This document shows positions 1-7,352 of a stretch of 30,932 nt of DNA, in pieces (positions within the stretch are counted from its first letter, which is position 1; every line of letters starts with the position of its first letter). The position numbers and the translations under genes are program-made. The notes below the pieces were generated by a model. The model ran no database searches. It worked only from the letters and a program-made list of their open reading frames with translations, and was not told where the DNA came from. The stretch is from Kordiimonadaceae bacterium (lineage in GTDB: Bacteria > Pseudomonadota > Alphaproteobacteria > Sphingomonadales > Emcibacteraceae), in NCBI GenBank assembly GCA_018699075.1, contig JABIPV010000394.1:1-30932 (forward strand), read 5' to 3'.

Positions 1-539
1 GCAATAAAGCCATTTATGCCATTGGCGACGTCACTGGCGGCGCAGGCTTTACCCATAAAGCGGGCTATGACGCTGGCATAATAATACGCCGTATTGTTTT
101 TGGATTGTTTTGGGCAAAAGCGGATTACAAAGCCTTACCCCATGCAACGTACACATCCCCTGAACTTGCCAGTGTCGGCCTAAGCGAAAAAGCCGCGAAA
201 GAAAAATATGGCGATAATCATAGAGTAGTAAAATGGCAATATGAAGAAAATGACCGAGCCCGCGCAACCCTTGCAACTAAAGGGATGATAAAAGTTATCA
301 CCACGAAAAAAGGGCTTATATTGGGCGCTGCTATTGTCGGTAAAAGCGCAGACGAATTATTAGCTACATGGACATTAGCCATAAATGAAGGCTTGAAAAT
401 TGGTGCTATAGCAAATGTCATTAGCCCTTACCCAACACTCGGTGAAGTAAGCAAAAGAGCAGCATCAAGTTTTTATACCGCCTCATTATTTAGTGAAAAA
501 ACCAAAAAAATAGTAAAATTATTATCATTTTTAGGATAA
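1..539 (+). CDS. Flavin-dependent pyridine nucleotide-disulfide oxidoreductase, C-terminal part (5' end outside window)
   Basis: This is the C-terminal part of a dihydrolipoamide dehydrogenase/mercuric reductase-like flavoenzyme. The frame is open from base 3 and the TAA is at 537-539. The first visible residues carry the second FAD-binding motif (AIGDVTGGAGFTHKA), where the conserved Asp contacts the flavin. The dimerisation domain follows (LPHATYTSPELASVGLSEKA). Classical lipoamide dehydrogenases end with an HPTLSE-type motif whose His is the active-site base; here the motif reads YPTLGE, with Tyr in place of His and the Glu kept. The substrate is therefore probably not lipoamide. The redox-active Cys pair would lie upstream and cannot be checked. 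A sensor kinase starts three bases after the stop, so the two are probably co-transcribed. The family call is firm; the substrate is unknown. Confidence 0.85.
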   Translation, partial: NKAIYAIGDVTGGAGFTHKAGYDAGIIIRRIVFGLFWAKADYKALPHATYTSPELASVGLSEKAAKEKYGDNHRVVKWQYEENDRARATLATKGMIKVITTKKGLILGAAIVGKSADELLATWTLAINEGLKIGAIANVISPYPTLGEVSKRAASSFYTASLFSEKTKKIVKLLSFLG

Positions 540-542
540 CCA

Positions 543-1937
543 ATGCAGAGGAATATAAGAAAAGTACCGATTAAGGAAAGCCTCTCAACCCGCTTGTTGA
601 TGTTTACGATATTTTTTGTTCTCATCGCTGAAATATTAATCTATGTGCCGTCGATCGCAAGCTTTCGTCAAAACTGGATAGAACAGAAAATTACCGCCGC
701 TAATATTGCTATTTTGGTGATTGAAGCTGCACCTGACTATATCGTCAGCCGCATGCTCGCTGACGAGCTTTTATCATCCACTGAAACCCATTCTATTATC
801 CGTATAATGGGTGAAGATAATCAACAAGCTCTATTTGCCATAGAGGAGTTTGAAATATCGGCTAAATATGACATGCGAAATTTATCATGGTGGGTTTCAA
901 TTAAAGACGCTTTCACCGCATTATCCCATATGCAAAATAACGGCCGCATTATTGAAGTAACCGGGCACGCCATGGGAAACCTTGACGAAGATATTATTAT
1001 TACTTTTAACGAAGATTTGCTCTATAGTGACATGTATACATATTCTGGGAACATAGTATTATTGACCATTGTCATATCATTATTCACTGCAATGTTGGTT
1101 TATTATAGTTTATCAAACCTATTCGTGCGTCCTGTGAAAAAAATTACCGATAATTTGGTCGCCTTTCGCAAGGCCCCAGAAGATATGACAACAAGCTTTA
1201 TACCCGAAGATCGCGAAGATGAAATTGGTGTTGTTATGCGCGAATTTTCCGCCATGCAGGAAGATATTCGCAAAGCACTTAATCAAAAAACACATCTGGC
1301 CAAGCTTGGCAGTGCAATTAGTAATATCAATCATGATTTACGCAATATGCTTGCCAGCGTTCAGCTTGTTACTGACCATTTAGCCACGATAGACAACCCA
1401 ATAGTTCAGCAACTCGCCCCAAGATTTGTTAAATCATTAGACCGCGCCATTAGGCTTTGTGAAAACACGCTTCAATATGGTGGTGGTGATATTGAAAAGC
1501 CGAAAATCGACACTTGTGATCTTCGCTCTTTAATAGATGATGTTTCAACATCACTTGGTTTATTAGATAATAGCAACATTAAATTGATCAATAAAATTAC
1601 ACCCGGTTTTGAAATTAATGTAGATAACGATCAAATATTCCGAGTCTTTATGAATATCTGCCGCAATGCGGTACAGGCCATCATCGATAAAGGACATATA
1701 ACCGTCCGCAATACACTAGAAGATAACATGGTTCTTATTGATATCACCGATACCGGCCCAGGCATTCCCGATAAGATTAAACAAAACTTATTTGAGCCTT
1801 TTAAAAGTGGCAGCAATGGCGGTGCAGGATTAGGGCTAGCTATTTCAAAAGAAATCATTATCGCCCACGGCGGTACTTTAGAACTTATTGAAAGCAACGA
1901 TAAAGGCAGTACTTTTAGAATAACACTTCCTTTATAA
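543..1937 (+). CDS. Membrane sensor histidine kinase (HAMP, HisKA-like, HATPase)
   Basis: This is a 464-residue sensor kinase. A membrane segment near residues 18-40 and another near 170-195 enclose a periplasmic sensing region of about 130 residues. A HAMP linker follows (RPVKKITDNL onward). The phosphoacceptor box is NINHDLRN, with His264 as the predicted site. The ATPase domain shows the N box (NICRNAVQAI), G1 (DTGPGIP), F box (LFEPF) and G2 (GAGLGLAIS), so the kinase looks intact. It starts three bases after the upstream flavoenzyme gene. No response regulator lies next to it in the window, so it is an orphan here; a partner may sit upstream of the window or elsewhere. The signal sensed is unknown. 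A redox signal is only a guess from its neighbour. Confidence 0.9.
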   Translation: MQRNIRKVPIKESLSTRLLMFTIFFVLIAEILIYVPSIASFRQNWIEQKITAANIAILVIEAAPDYIVSRMLADELLSSTETHSIIRIMGEDNQQALFAIEEFEISAKYDMRNLSWWVSIKDAFTALSHMQNNGRIIEVTGHAMGNLDEDIIITFNEDLLYSDMYTYSGNIVLLTIVISLFTAMLVYYSLSNLFVRPVKKITDNLVAFRKAPEDMTTSFIPEDREDEIGVVMREFSAMQEDIRKALNQKTHLAKLGSAISNINHDLRNMLASVQLVTDHLATIDNPIVQQLAPRFVKSLDRAIRLCENTLQYGGGDIEKPKIDTCDLRSLIDDVSTSLGLLDNSNIKLINKITPGFEINVDNDQIFRVFMNICRNAVQAIIDKGHITVRNTLEDNMVLIDITDTGPGIPDKIKQNLFEPFKSGSNGGAGLGLAISKEIIIAHGGTLELIESNDKGSTFRITLPL

Positions 1938-1946
1938 ATACTTTTA

Positions 1947-2336
1947 TCAACTACGTGGATCGTCAGCTACAGAATGTTCAGTCGGTTGCGGGGTAACGGA
2001 AAGAACAGTTACACCCATTGGTGCCTTAAATCGGTGCCATAATCCTTTTGGCACAACCGTTAACATGCCGCCGCTTAAGTCAAGCACCTCTTCACCCTGA
2101 TCAGTTAAAATAATTAATTTAGTTTGACCGTCAAGAATATAGACAAGCTCGTCACCCATTATATGACGTTCCCACGGACTTTCCCCTGAATAGCTTCCTG
2201 TGAATACTCCACCATTATCATAGCCTGATAAAGTCGCAAACGCAGCATTAAGTTCTGCGTCCGAACTGGTCATTGTTCGCCCCTCCAGAAATTGGAGCTT
2301 TTTCAATTCTTCTTTGATATTAATTGCTTTAACCAT
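1947..2336 (-). CDS. Small single-domain cupin protein
   Basis: This 129-residue protein consists of one cupin_2 beta-barrel. The first cupin motif is visible around ERHIMGDELVYILDGQ (His, Glu and Gly of the motif) and the second around GMLTVVPKGLWHRF (His near the C-terminus), so a metal site is likely. There is no signal peptide, so it is probably cytoplasmic. Cupins of this size bind small molecules or catalyse simple dioxygenase or isomerase reactions, and nothing in the sequence picks out the substrate. It converges with the histidine kinase, with nine bases between their stops. The start is an ATG at the upper end of the ORF, and the N-terminus reads as a normal helix. Confidence 0.75.
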   Translation of the reverse strand: MVKAINIKEELKKLQFLEGRTMTSSDAELNAAFATLSGYDNGGVFTGSYSGESPWERHIMGDELVYILDGQTKLIILTDQGEEVLDLSGGMLTVVPKGLWHRFKAPMGVTVLSVTPQPTEHSVADDPRS

Positions 2337-2448
2337 TTATTTTGACACTACATTTTCTTTTCTTTGGTCAGCGCCGCCATCAAGGGTGCTAACGTTTGCA
2401 TTATATTTAATAATCAACCCGTGAAGAATATTTAAAGAACAAGCGGCA

Positions 2449-3015
2449 TTATTGATTGGCAAGCCGGTCTGTTGTCATATCTTCTGGTGTCTCTGGTGAA
2501 ATTTTAGCGGCCCTTTGCATAAACTGTTCAACCAGGGCCTGTTCATCGGCAGCTTCGTTATTATCCCTAAGTTGATAGGAAATTCGGCGAATTGCACCTA
2601 CCAATTCATTTAGACGGGATTTCTCAATTTCAACACCGCGCCAATGTAAGGCCTTATCTTCCGCATCCGCATTTTCGAACCTAAGTAACGCTGCAATAAT
2701 ATCTTGTTCACGCAAGGGGAGGTCTCGTTCAATTTCACTCAATGAATAGCGAATATCAGATAAAGTGGGTGGAGCAGCTTCAAATGGCGGCCTCACCAGC
2801 GGCGCATTCAGACTCGATGGATTATCAATTGAGAGTGTATTATCAGATACATTTATTTTCTCATTTTGCTTTTTTTCAAGTTCCTGCCATAAATTATCGG
2901 CTTCCATTTTAGGCCAATCTGACCCGTTACCAGAAGCACATGCCCCGACTAGCAACATGGACACAATAGTCAATCCTGACTTTAAACCGTTGCAATATTT
3001 GCATTTATCCAGCAT
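2449..3015 (-). CDS. Predicted lipoprotein of unknown function
   Basis: I do not recognise this 188-residue protein. A hydrophobic stretch (GLTIVSMLLVGAC) ends in a plausible lipobox with Cys26 as the lipidation site, which suggests an envelope lipoprotein. The mature part starts with a polar, Asn/Ser-rich linker. From about residue 85 it becomes helical and charged (SLSEIERDLPLREQDIIAAL, then KSRLNELVGAIRRIS), compatible with a short coiled coil. It lies 112 bases upstream, in the leftward direction of transcription, of the cupin gene. They could share a transcript, but no evidence requires it. Confidence 0.6.
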   Translation of the reverse strand: MLDKCKYCNGLKSGLTIVSMLLVGACASGNGSDWPKMEADNLWQELEKKQNEKINVSDNTLSIDNPSSLNAPLVRPPFEAAPPTLSDIRYSLSEIERDLPLREQDIIAALLRFENADAEDKALHWRGVEIEKSRLNELVGAIRRISYQLRDNNEAADEQALVEQFMQRAAKISPETPEDMTTDRLANQ

Positions 3016-3140
3016 TTCACACTCACGTTAATTCATTAATAAGGTTATATATTATGCACTTTAGATCATGACCATTTTAAGGACAAGCACCCATAATAAG
3101 GATTACGTAAAAAAAATCGTGTTTAAAATTAAAATGACGC

Positions 3141-3169
3141 TTGCATTCATCCACCGTTATGAGTAGTTT
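3141..3169 (+). promoter_or_regulatory. Possible sigma-70 promoter of the tRNA-Arg gene
   Basis: TTGCAT (3141-3146) and TAGTTT (3164-3169) are separated by 17 bases and lie about 24 bases before the tRNA. The -35 is reasonable and the -10 is poor, so this is a weak call. Confidence 0.35.
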
Positions 3170-3192
3170 GCCTCACGCAATTTGAATGTTAA

Positions 3193-3269
3193 GCGCCAAT
3201 AGCTCAGCTGGATAGAGTACTTGACTACGAATCAAGGGGTCGGGAGTTCGAATCTTCCTTGGCGCACCA
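3193..3269 (+). tRNA. tRNA-Arg, anticodon ACG
   Basis: This is a complete 77-nt cloverleaf with an encoded CCA end (3267-3269). The acceptor stem pairs GCGCCAA (3193-3199) with TTGGCGC (3259-3265). The D stem is GCTC/GAGT, the anticodon stem is CTTGA/TCAAG and the loop CTACGAA carries ACG at 3227-3229. The T stem is GGGAG/CTTCC around TTCGAAT. In bacteria A34 of this tRNA is usually deaminated to inosine by TadA so that it reads CGU, CGC and CGA. A terminator follows after 16 bases. Confidence 0.96.
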
Positions 3270-3285
3270 TTTAAATTTCAAAAAA

Positions 3286-3312
3286 GCCTGACATTATTGT
3301 CGGGCTTTTTTT
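3286..3312 (+). terminator. Rho-independent terminator of tRNA-Arg
   Basis: The stem GCCTGACA (3286-3293) pairs with TGTCGGGC (3298-3305) across a TTAT loop and is followed by seven T. An A-run precedes it, so it may also act on the other strand. Confidence 0.88.
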
Positions 3313-3381
3313 GTCTCTTCACTTTACATTTTCCTAAATTCCCAACATAAATGATAAATACATATTTATAGGGACATAATC

Positions 3382-4737
3382 ATGACGGATAACAACAGAA
3401 GAGATTTTCTTAAAAAGGTGGGTCTGACAACAGCAGCCCTTTCCGCAACAGCAAGCCTTAATCTGTCAGCGGCTCAAGCAGCCTCGAAAAACTCAGTCTT
3501 TGGCCTTGTCGCCCCCAAAATGGATAAAGTCCGTGTCGGGTTCATTGGTGTCGGTCAGCGCGGGTCTGGGCATGTGGAACGCATGGCATTAATTGATGGT
3601 ACGCAAATTAAAGCCATCTGCGATATTCGCGCAGAAGACGCAGAAAAAAGTGCAAATTGGCTTACCGAAAACGGTTACCCTGCCGCCACAACATATGTAG
3701 GCGGCGATGATGAATATAAAAAAATGCTTGATCGTGATGACATTGATATTGTTATCATTTCAACTCCTTGGCGTTTTCACACACCCATGTGTGTGGATAC
3801 CATGAATGCTGGCAAACACGCATTTGTAGAAGTCCCTGCCGCTGTCACGATTGAAGAATGCTGGCAATTGGTTAATACGGCCGAAAAAACCCAGAAAAAT
3901 TGCATGATGATGGAAAATGTTAATTATGGCCGTGAAGAACTTATGGTACTAAATATGGTTCGCCAAGGCGTGTTTGGTGAACTTTTGCACGGGGAAGCGG
4001 CTTATATCCATCCACTACGTTTTCAAATGATGGAAATAGAAAAAAGTACAGGATCATGGCGCACAGGTTGGCACACAAAACATGTTGGTAATTTATATCC
4101 CACACATGGTCTGGGTCCCGTCGCCCAATATATGAATATTAACCGCGGCGACCGTTTTGATTACCTGACGTCCATGAGCAGCCCAGCGATGGGACGCGAG
4201 TTATATGCACAGCGGAAATTCCCCGCCGACCATCAACGCAATCAACTGAATTACATTCACGGTGACATGAGCACAAGCCTTATCAAGACTGTCAAAGGTC
4301 GCTCGATAATGGTTCAACATGATACGACAACGCCTCGCCCTTACAGCCGTCATAACCTTATCCAAGGCACCAAAGGTGTATTTGCAGGCTTTCCTAATCG
4401 CATCGCCTTAGACGGGGATAACGAAGAATTTCACAATTGGGACGAAAATATGGACCCCTATTTTGAAAAATACGATCACCCGCTTTATAAGCGTGTCGGC
4501 GAGGAAGCCGTCAATGCAGGCGGCCACGGCGGCATGGACTTCATCATGTTTTGGCGCATGATTTACTGCCTTAGAAACGCGGAGCCATTAGACCAAGACG
4601 TCTATGATGCCGCCGCATGGTCCAGCATTTTTGATCTAAGTGAAAAATCACTCAGCAACCGATCAGCTACCGTAGATATTCCCGATTTTACACGTGGAGA
4701 TTGGAAAACAAATCCTGAACTGGGTATCGTGAGCTAG
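3382..4737 (+). CDS. Tat-exported Gfo/Idh/MocA-fold glycoside hydrolase, GH109 type (alpha-N-acetylgalactosaminidase-like)
   Basis: This 451-residue protein has a twin-arginine signal (RRDFLKK at residues 6-12, then an Ala-rich segment to about residue 34), so it is probably exported folded with its NAD cofactor. The Rossmann fold starts at residue 50 with GVGQRG (56-61) as the dinucleotide loop. The rest matches what I know of GH109 enzymes: MMMENVNYGREE, LYPTHGLGPVAQYMNINRG, HDTTTPRPYS, EKYDHPLYKR, GGHGGMDF and PDFTRG near the C-terminus. GH109 members bind NAD and cleave terminal alpha-linked GalNAc by an oxidation-elimination-addition-reduction route. The length fits that family. The exact sugar is inferred, and other related exported oxidoreductases share the fold. 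It stands two bases before a GFA/Mss4-like gene, and a sulfatase lies 2.6 kb further right. Confidence 0.85.
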   Translation: MTDNNRRDFLKKVGLTTAALSATASLNLSAAQAASKNSVFGLVAPKMDKVRVGFIGVGQRGSGHVERMALIDGTQIKAICDIRAEDAEKSANWLTENGYPAATTYVGGDDEYKKMLDRDDIDIVIISTPWRFHTPMCVDTMNAGKHAFVEVPAAVTIEECWQLVNTAEKTQKNCMMMENVNYGREELMVLNMVRQGVFGELLHGEAAYIHPLRFQMMEIEKSTGSWRTGWHTKHVGNLYPTHGLGPVAQYMNINRGDRFDYLTSMSSPAMGRELYAQRKFPADHQRNQLNYIHGDMSTSLIKTVKGRSIMVQHDTTTPRPYSRHNLIQGTKGVFAGFPNRIALDGDNEEFHNWDENMDPYFEKYDHPLYKRVGEEAVNAGGHGGMDFIMFWRMIYCLRNAEPLDQDVYDAAAWSSIFDLSEKSLSNRSATVDIPDFTRGDWKTNPELGIVS

Positions 4738-4739
4738 CC

Positions 4740-5162
4740 ATGAATGAATTTCAAGGGCATTGTCACTGCGGAAATATTCACTTCACATTTTCATCAATGA
4801 ATAATGAAAATGATTTTACCCCGCGTACCTGTTCCTGTTCTTTCTGCCGTCATCACGGCGGCAGTTATGTTTCCGATCCAGAAGGTCACATCGATTTAAA
4901 TTTTAAAGATAAAACCCAAGTCAACTTTTATCAGTTCGGGCAAAAAACTGCTGATTTTATAATCTGCAAAAACTGCGGTGTGATCACCATGGCCATTAGC
5001 AATATCAAAGATAAAAATTACGCCGTCATTAATATTAGAGCCATGCTCGATTACACTTTTACCGGCACAGCCACCCAAACAAACTTCGACGGCGAAACTC
5101 CCCAACAAAGACTAGAACGACGCGCCCAAAACTGGATTGGGCACGTCGTTATAAAGGATTAG
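4740..5162 (+). CDS. GFA/CENP-V family zinc protein (Mss4-like fold)
   Basis: This 140-residue protein has the zinc ligand pattern of the GFA family: CHC at residues 8-10, CSCSFC at 31-36 and a CKNC pair further on. The family is named after a glutathione-dependent formaldehyde-activating enzyme, but most members have no proven activity, so I do not assign one. The start is an ATG two bases after the stop of the GH109-type gene, which suggests translational coupling. No export signal is present, so this partner stays in the cytoplasm while the GH109-type protein is exported. It converges with the beta-propeller gene with 12 bases between the stops. Confidence 0.82.
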   Translation: MNEFQGHCHCGNIHFTFSSMNNENDFTPRTCSCSFCRHHGGSYVSDPEGHIDLNFKDKTQVNFYQFGQKTADFIICKNCGVITMAISNIKDKNYAVINIRAMLDYTFTGTATQTNFDGETPQQRLERRAQNWIGHVVIKD

Positions 5163-5174
5163 AAGTTAGATAAT

Positions 5175-6215
5175 TTAATTACCGCGTCTTCTTGGTAATG
5201 TGCCTCTTGGTACATATTTGCGTAAGTTTTGTTCTTCTACTTCTGCACCAAATACATTGCCATCTTCATCAGCTGTCACGCCTTCGGCGCGACTGAAGGC
5301 AACGCCTTGATCTGGATCAGGAATAAAGGCTTCTACCCAACCAGTTTTTGCACTACCGATACGGATACCGCGGTCCCAACCAGGGTTACGTGTACCGCCA
5401 GAATTACTTTCACTATCGGCAACATATAATGTATCATTTTTATCGATGTAAACGCCACTTGGACGGCCAAACTGACGCCAAGCATTTATAAATTCACCAT
5501 CTTGTGTAAAAATTTGTACCCGGTCATTATAACGGTCGGCCACAAACAAACGTCCTTCACTATCCATGGCTAGGCTATGTGGTTCATAAAACTCACCCCA
5601 TTCTGCACCGTCGCCACCCCATTCCATAAGATATTCACCTTCGCTATTGTATTTCACAATGCGGTTATTGCCTTTTTCTGAATGACCGTCAGCTACGAAA
5701 ATATCTCCGTTTGGGGCCACAAGAACATCACATGGTTGATCAAAGATATTATTTCCCTTGCCCGCGACACCCTTTGTACCAAGGGACATGAGAAGTTTAC
5801 CATCGCTATCAAATTTATGAACCTGATGGCCTACTCCGCGTTCTTCATCACCGCGTCCGTCTGCGATCCAGACATTATCATCTTTGTCCACATGAATACC
5901 GTGAGGCCAAACCATCATACCTTTACCAAAGCTTTTAAGAATTTTACCGTCAGGATTGATCAGCATCACCGGATCACGGTCTGGTGTATCCATGCAGTTA
6001 CTATTGGCACCGCAACGTTCCGCCGCCCAGATATTACCGTTACCGGCATAATAAACCGTACTGGTTGAACCCCAGGTATTACCGTTGGGAAGTTCCGCCC
6101 AAACACCCGGCACTTCTTCGTACGGGTTATCCTGTGCTTTAGTTATTCCAATCATAGAGACAGACATTGCCCCTGTGAGTAATGCTAGTTTTCCTAAGTT
6201 TTTATAATTGATCAT
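5175..6215 (-). CDS. Exported NHL-repeat six-bladed beta-propeller (peptidylglycine lyase-like)
   Basis: This 346-residue protein begins with an N-terminal signal peptide (LALLTGAMSVSMIGITKAQ), so it is periplasmic or secreted. The mature part is a series of NHL blades, visible as repeating units such as PHGIHVDKDDNVWIADGRG, QPCDVLVAPNGDIFVADGHS, EPHSLAMDSEGRLFVADRYN and RPSGVYIDKNDTLYVADSES. The overall form resembles peptidyl-alpha-hydroxyglycine amidating lyase-like propellers found in many proteobacteria, whose roles are mostly unknown; binding of a ligand or protein is equally possible. The C-terminus is basic (RGTLPRRRGN). A GGGAGAT Shine-Dalgarno lies upstream of the ATG. It is transcribed alone, convergent with the GFA gene. 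Confidence 0.82.
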   Translation of the reverse strand: MINYKNLGKLALLTGAMSVSMIGITKAQDNPYEEVPGVWAELPNGNTWGSTSTVYYAGNGNIWAAERCGANSNCMDTPDRDPVMLINPDGKILKSFGKGMMVWPHGIHVDKDDNVWIADGRGDEERGVGHQVHKFDSDGKLLMSLGTKGVAGKGNNIFDQPCDVLVAPNGDIFVADGHSEKGNNRIVKYNSEGEYLMEWGGDGAEWGEFYEPHSLAMDSEGRLFVADRYNDRVQIFTQDGEFINAWRQFGRPSGVYIDKNDTLYVADSESNSGGTRNPGWDRGIRIGSAKTGWVEAFIPDPDQGVAFSRAEGVTADEDGNVFGAEVEEQNLRKYVPRGTLPRRRGN

Positions 6216-6278
6216 TTTTTATCTCCCTATAAATGTTATATGATTACACGATAATATGATCCGTTAAAATGTCAATAT

Positions 6279-6307
6279 TTTACCCTGACTTAAATTGATG
6301 ATATAAT
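6279..6307 (+). promoter_or_regulatory. Predicted sigma-70 promoter
   Basis: TTTACC (6279-6284) is followed after 17 bases by a perfect TATAAT (6302-6307). An AGAAGGAAG Shine-Dalgarno follows at about 6322, before the ATG at 6336. Confidence 0.55.
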
Positions 6308-6335
6308 AATAAACACCCTTCAGAAGGAAGCCATA

Positions 6336-6839
6336 ATGTTAAAGTTATTTTCTATCTTCAGTTTCTTAATCTTATCCATCCAACTATCCTTTGCCCAAGC
6401 CCCGTTTGAACGCATCCCCTATTCAAAAATGGGCGACTGGACCGTGACTGAATATAAAGACAATAATACAAAAGCTTTTCTGCGCTGTTCATTAGAACGC
6501 CATTACGGTAATGACCATAATCTAACGATTGCCCGAAATTTAAAAGGCTTCGTGCTTGGTTTTACATCAAAAGAATGGCCCTATACGGAAGGCATCCATC
6601 CGATCACACTCAAAATCGATCACCAAGCGGATATCCATTCACAAGTAAGAGTACGCACGCTTCCCGGTGGAAACGTTATGGGGTTCGTTGATTTTGAGGC
6701 TGACGCTGAAATAATTAAAGCCCTTATGAATAATGATATATTGAACGTCCGATCAGGTGAAATGAATTTAGATTTTGCCTTAAACGGGTCAATGCCTGCA
6801 ATAAATTCAGTGAAGCAATGTTACAGTGAAAAACATTGA
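6336..6839 (+). CDS. Secreted protein of unknown function
   Basis: This 167-residue protein has a clear signal peptide (LFSIFSFLILSIQLSFAQA), with cleavage expected after the last AQA. The mature part begins APFERIPYSKMGDWTV and ends with LNGSMPAINSVKQC. A GDWTV start and an LxGSxxAIxxxxxC end remind me of small IalB-like envelope proteins, but the similarity is loose. It has two Cys in the mature chain (in LRCSLER and KQCYSE), which could form a disulfide. The promoter and Shine-Dalgarno support it as a real gene. The neighbouring DsbB-like gene starts 107 bases downstream on the same strand, and one could speculate that the two are linked. Confidence 0.6.
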   Translation: MLKLFSIFSFLILSIQLSFAQAPFERIPYSKMGDWTVTEYKDNNTKAFLRCSLERHYGNDHNLTIARNLKGFVLGFTSKEWPYTEGIHPITLKIDHQADIHSQVRVRTLPGGNVMGFVDFEADAEIIKALMNNDILNVRSGEMNLDFALNGSMPAINSVKQCYSEKH

Positions 6840-6946
6840 TTGATCCAGTCGTTTGACGAAGAGAGCCTTATTTGTTACTAACAACAGCTTATTTTCTAAG
6901 ACTAAGCAGTAAAAAATAAAATTTATTATTTGGAAGGGGACCTCCA

Positions 6947-7351
6947 TTGAAACTTTTAGAACTTGATTTTTATCTTGATAATATTCGTATATTAGGCGTC
7001 ATTGCCATCATAATAGGCATGGGAGCCTGGGTAATGGACTGGATGGACTGGGTTTATGTTTGCCCATTCTGTAGAGTGCAAAGAACATCTATCGCTTTAT
7101 TAGGTTTATTCATGACATTGCCACACACGAAGCATTTTATCATAAGGTACATTACTTGTATTTTTGGCTTTTTTGGTACCGCCGTTGCAGGTGCACAGCA
7201 TTTCTTAGGCTGGGTTTCAATTCAAAAAGGCGAAAAAACAGGACTATCTGAACAATGGTGGCTAGATTCGTGGCTACTTTCGTTTTTCGCCATTTGTATT
7301 ATCATTGCGCAAGTATGGTTGATATTCTTAAATAAGAACGAAGCAAAATGA
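6947..7351 (+). CDS. DsbB-like four-helix membrane protein with a single CxxC motif
   Basis: This 134-residue membrane protein has about four hydrophobic helices (residues 13-30, 47-60, 64-82 and 107-127). After the first helix it carries CPFCRVQR, with Cys39 and Cys42. DsbB proteins, which reoxidise DsbA and pass electrons to quinone, have the same pattern: a CPLC-type pair followed by QR at the start of helix 2. The second periplasmic Cys pair of classical DsbB is missing; the only other Cys, 68 and 119, lie inside predicted membrane helices. The start codon is TTG, chosen because GGAAGGGGA stands six bases before it. It converges with the sulfatase gene with one base between the stops. Its role as a disulfide generator is inferred from the motif. 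Confidence 0.65.
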   Translation: MKLLELDFYLDNIRILGVIAIIIGMGAWVMDWMDWVYVCPFCRVQRTSIALLGLFMTLPHTKHFIIRYITCIFGFFGTAVAGAQHFLGWVSIQKGEKTGLSEQWWLDSWLLSFFAICIIIAQVWLIFLNKNEAK

Positions 7352-7352
7352 C

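Noticed and set aside
3016..3140. Small gene between the lipoprotein and tRNA-Arg
   Set aside because: No open frame with a ribosome binding site of useful length was seen.
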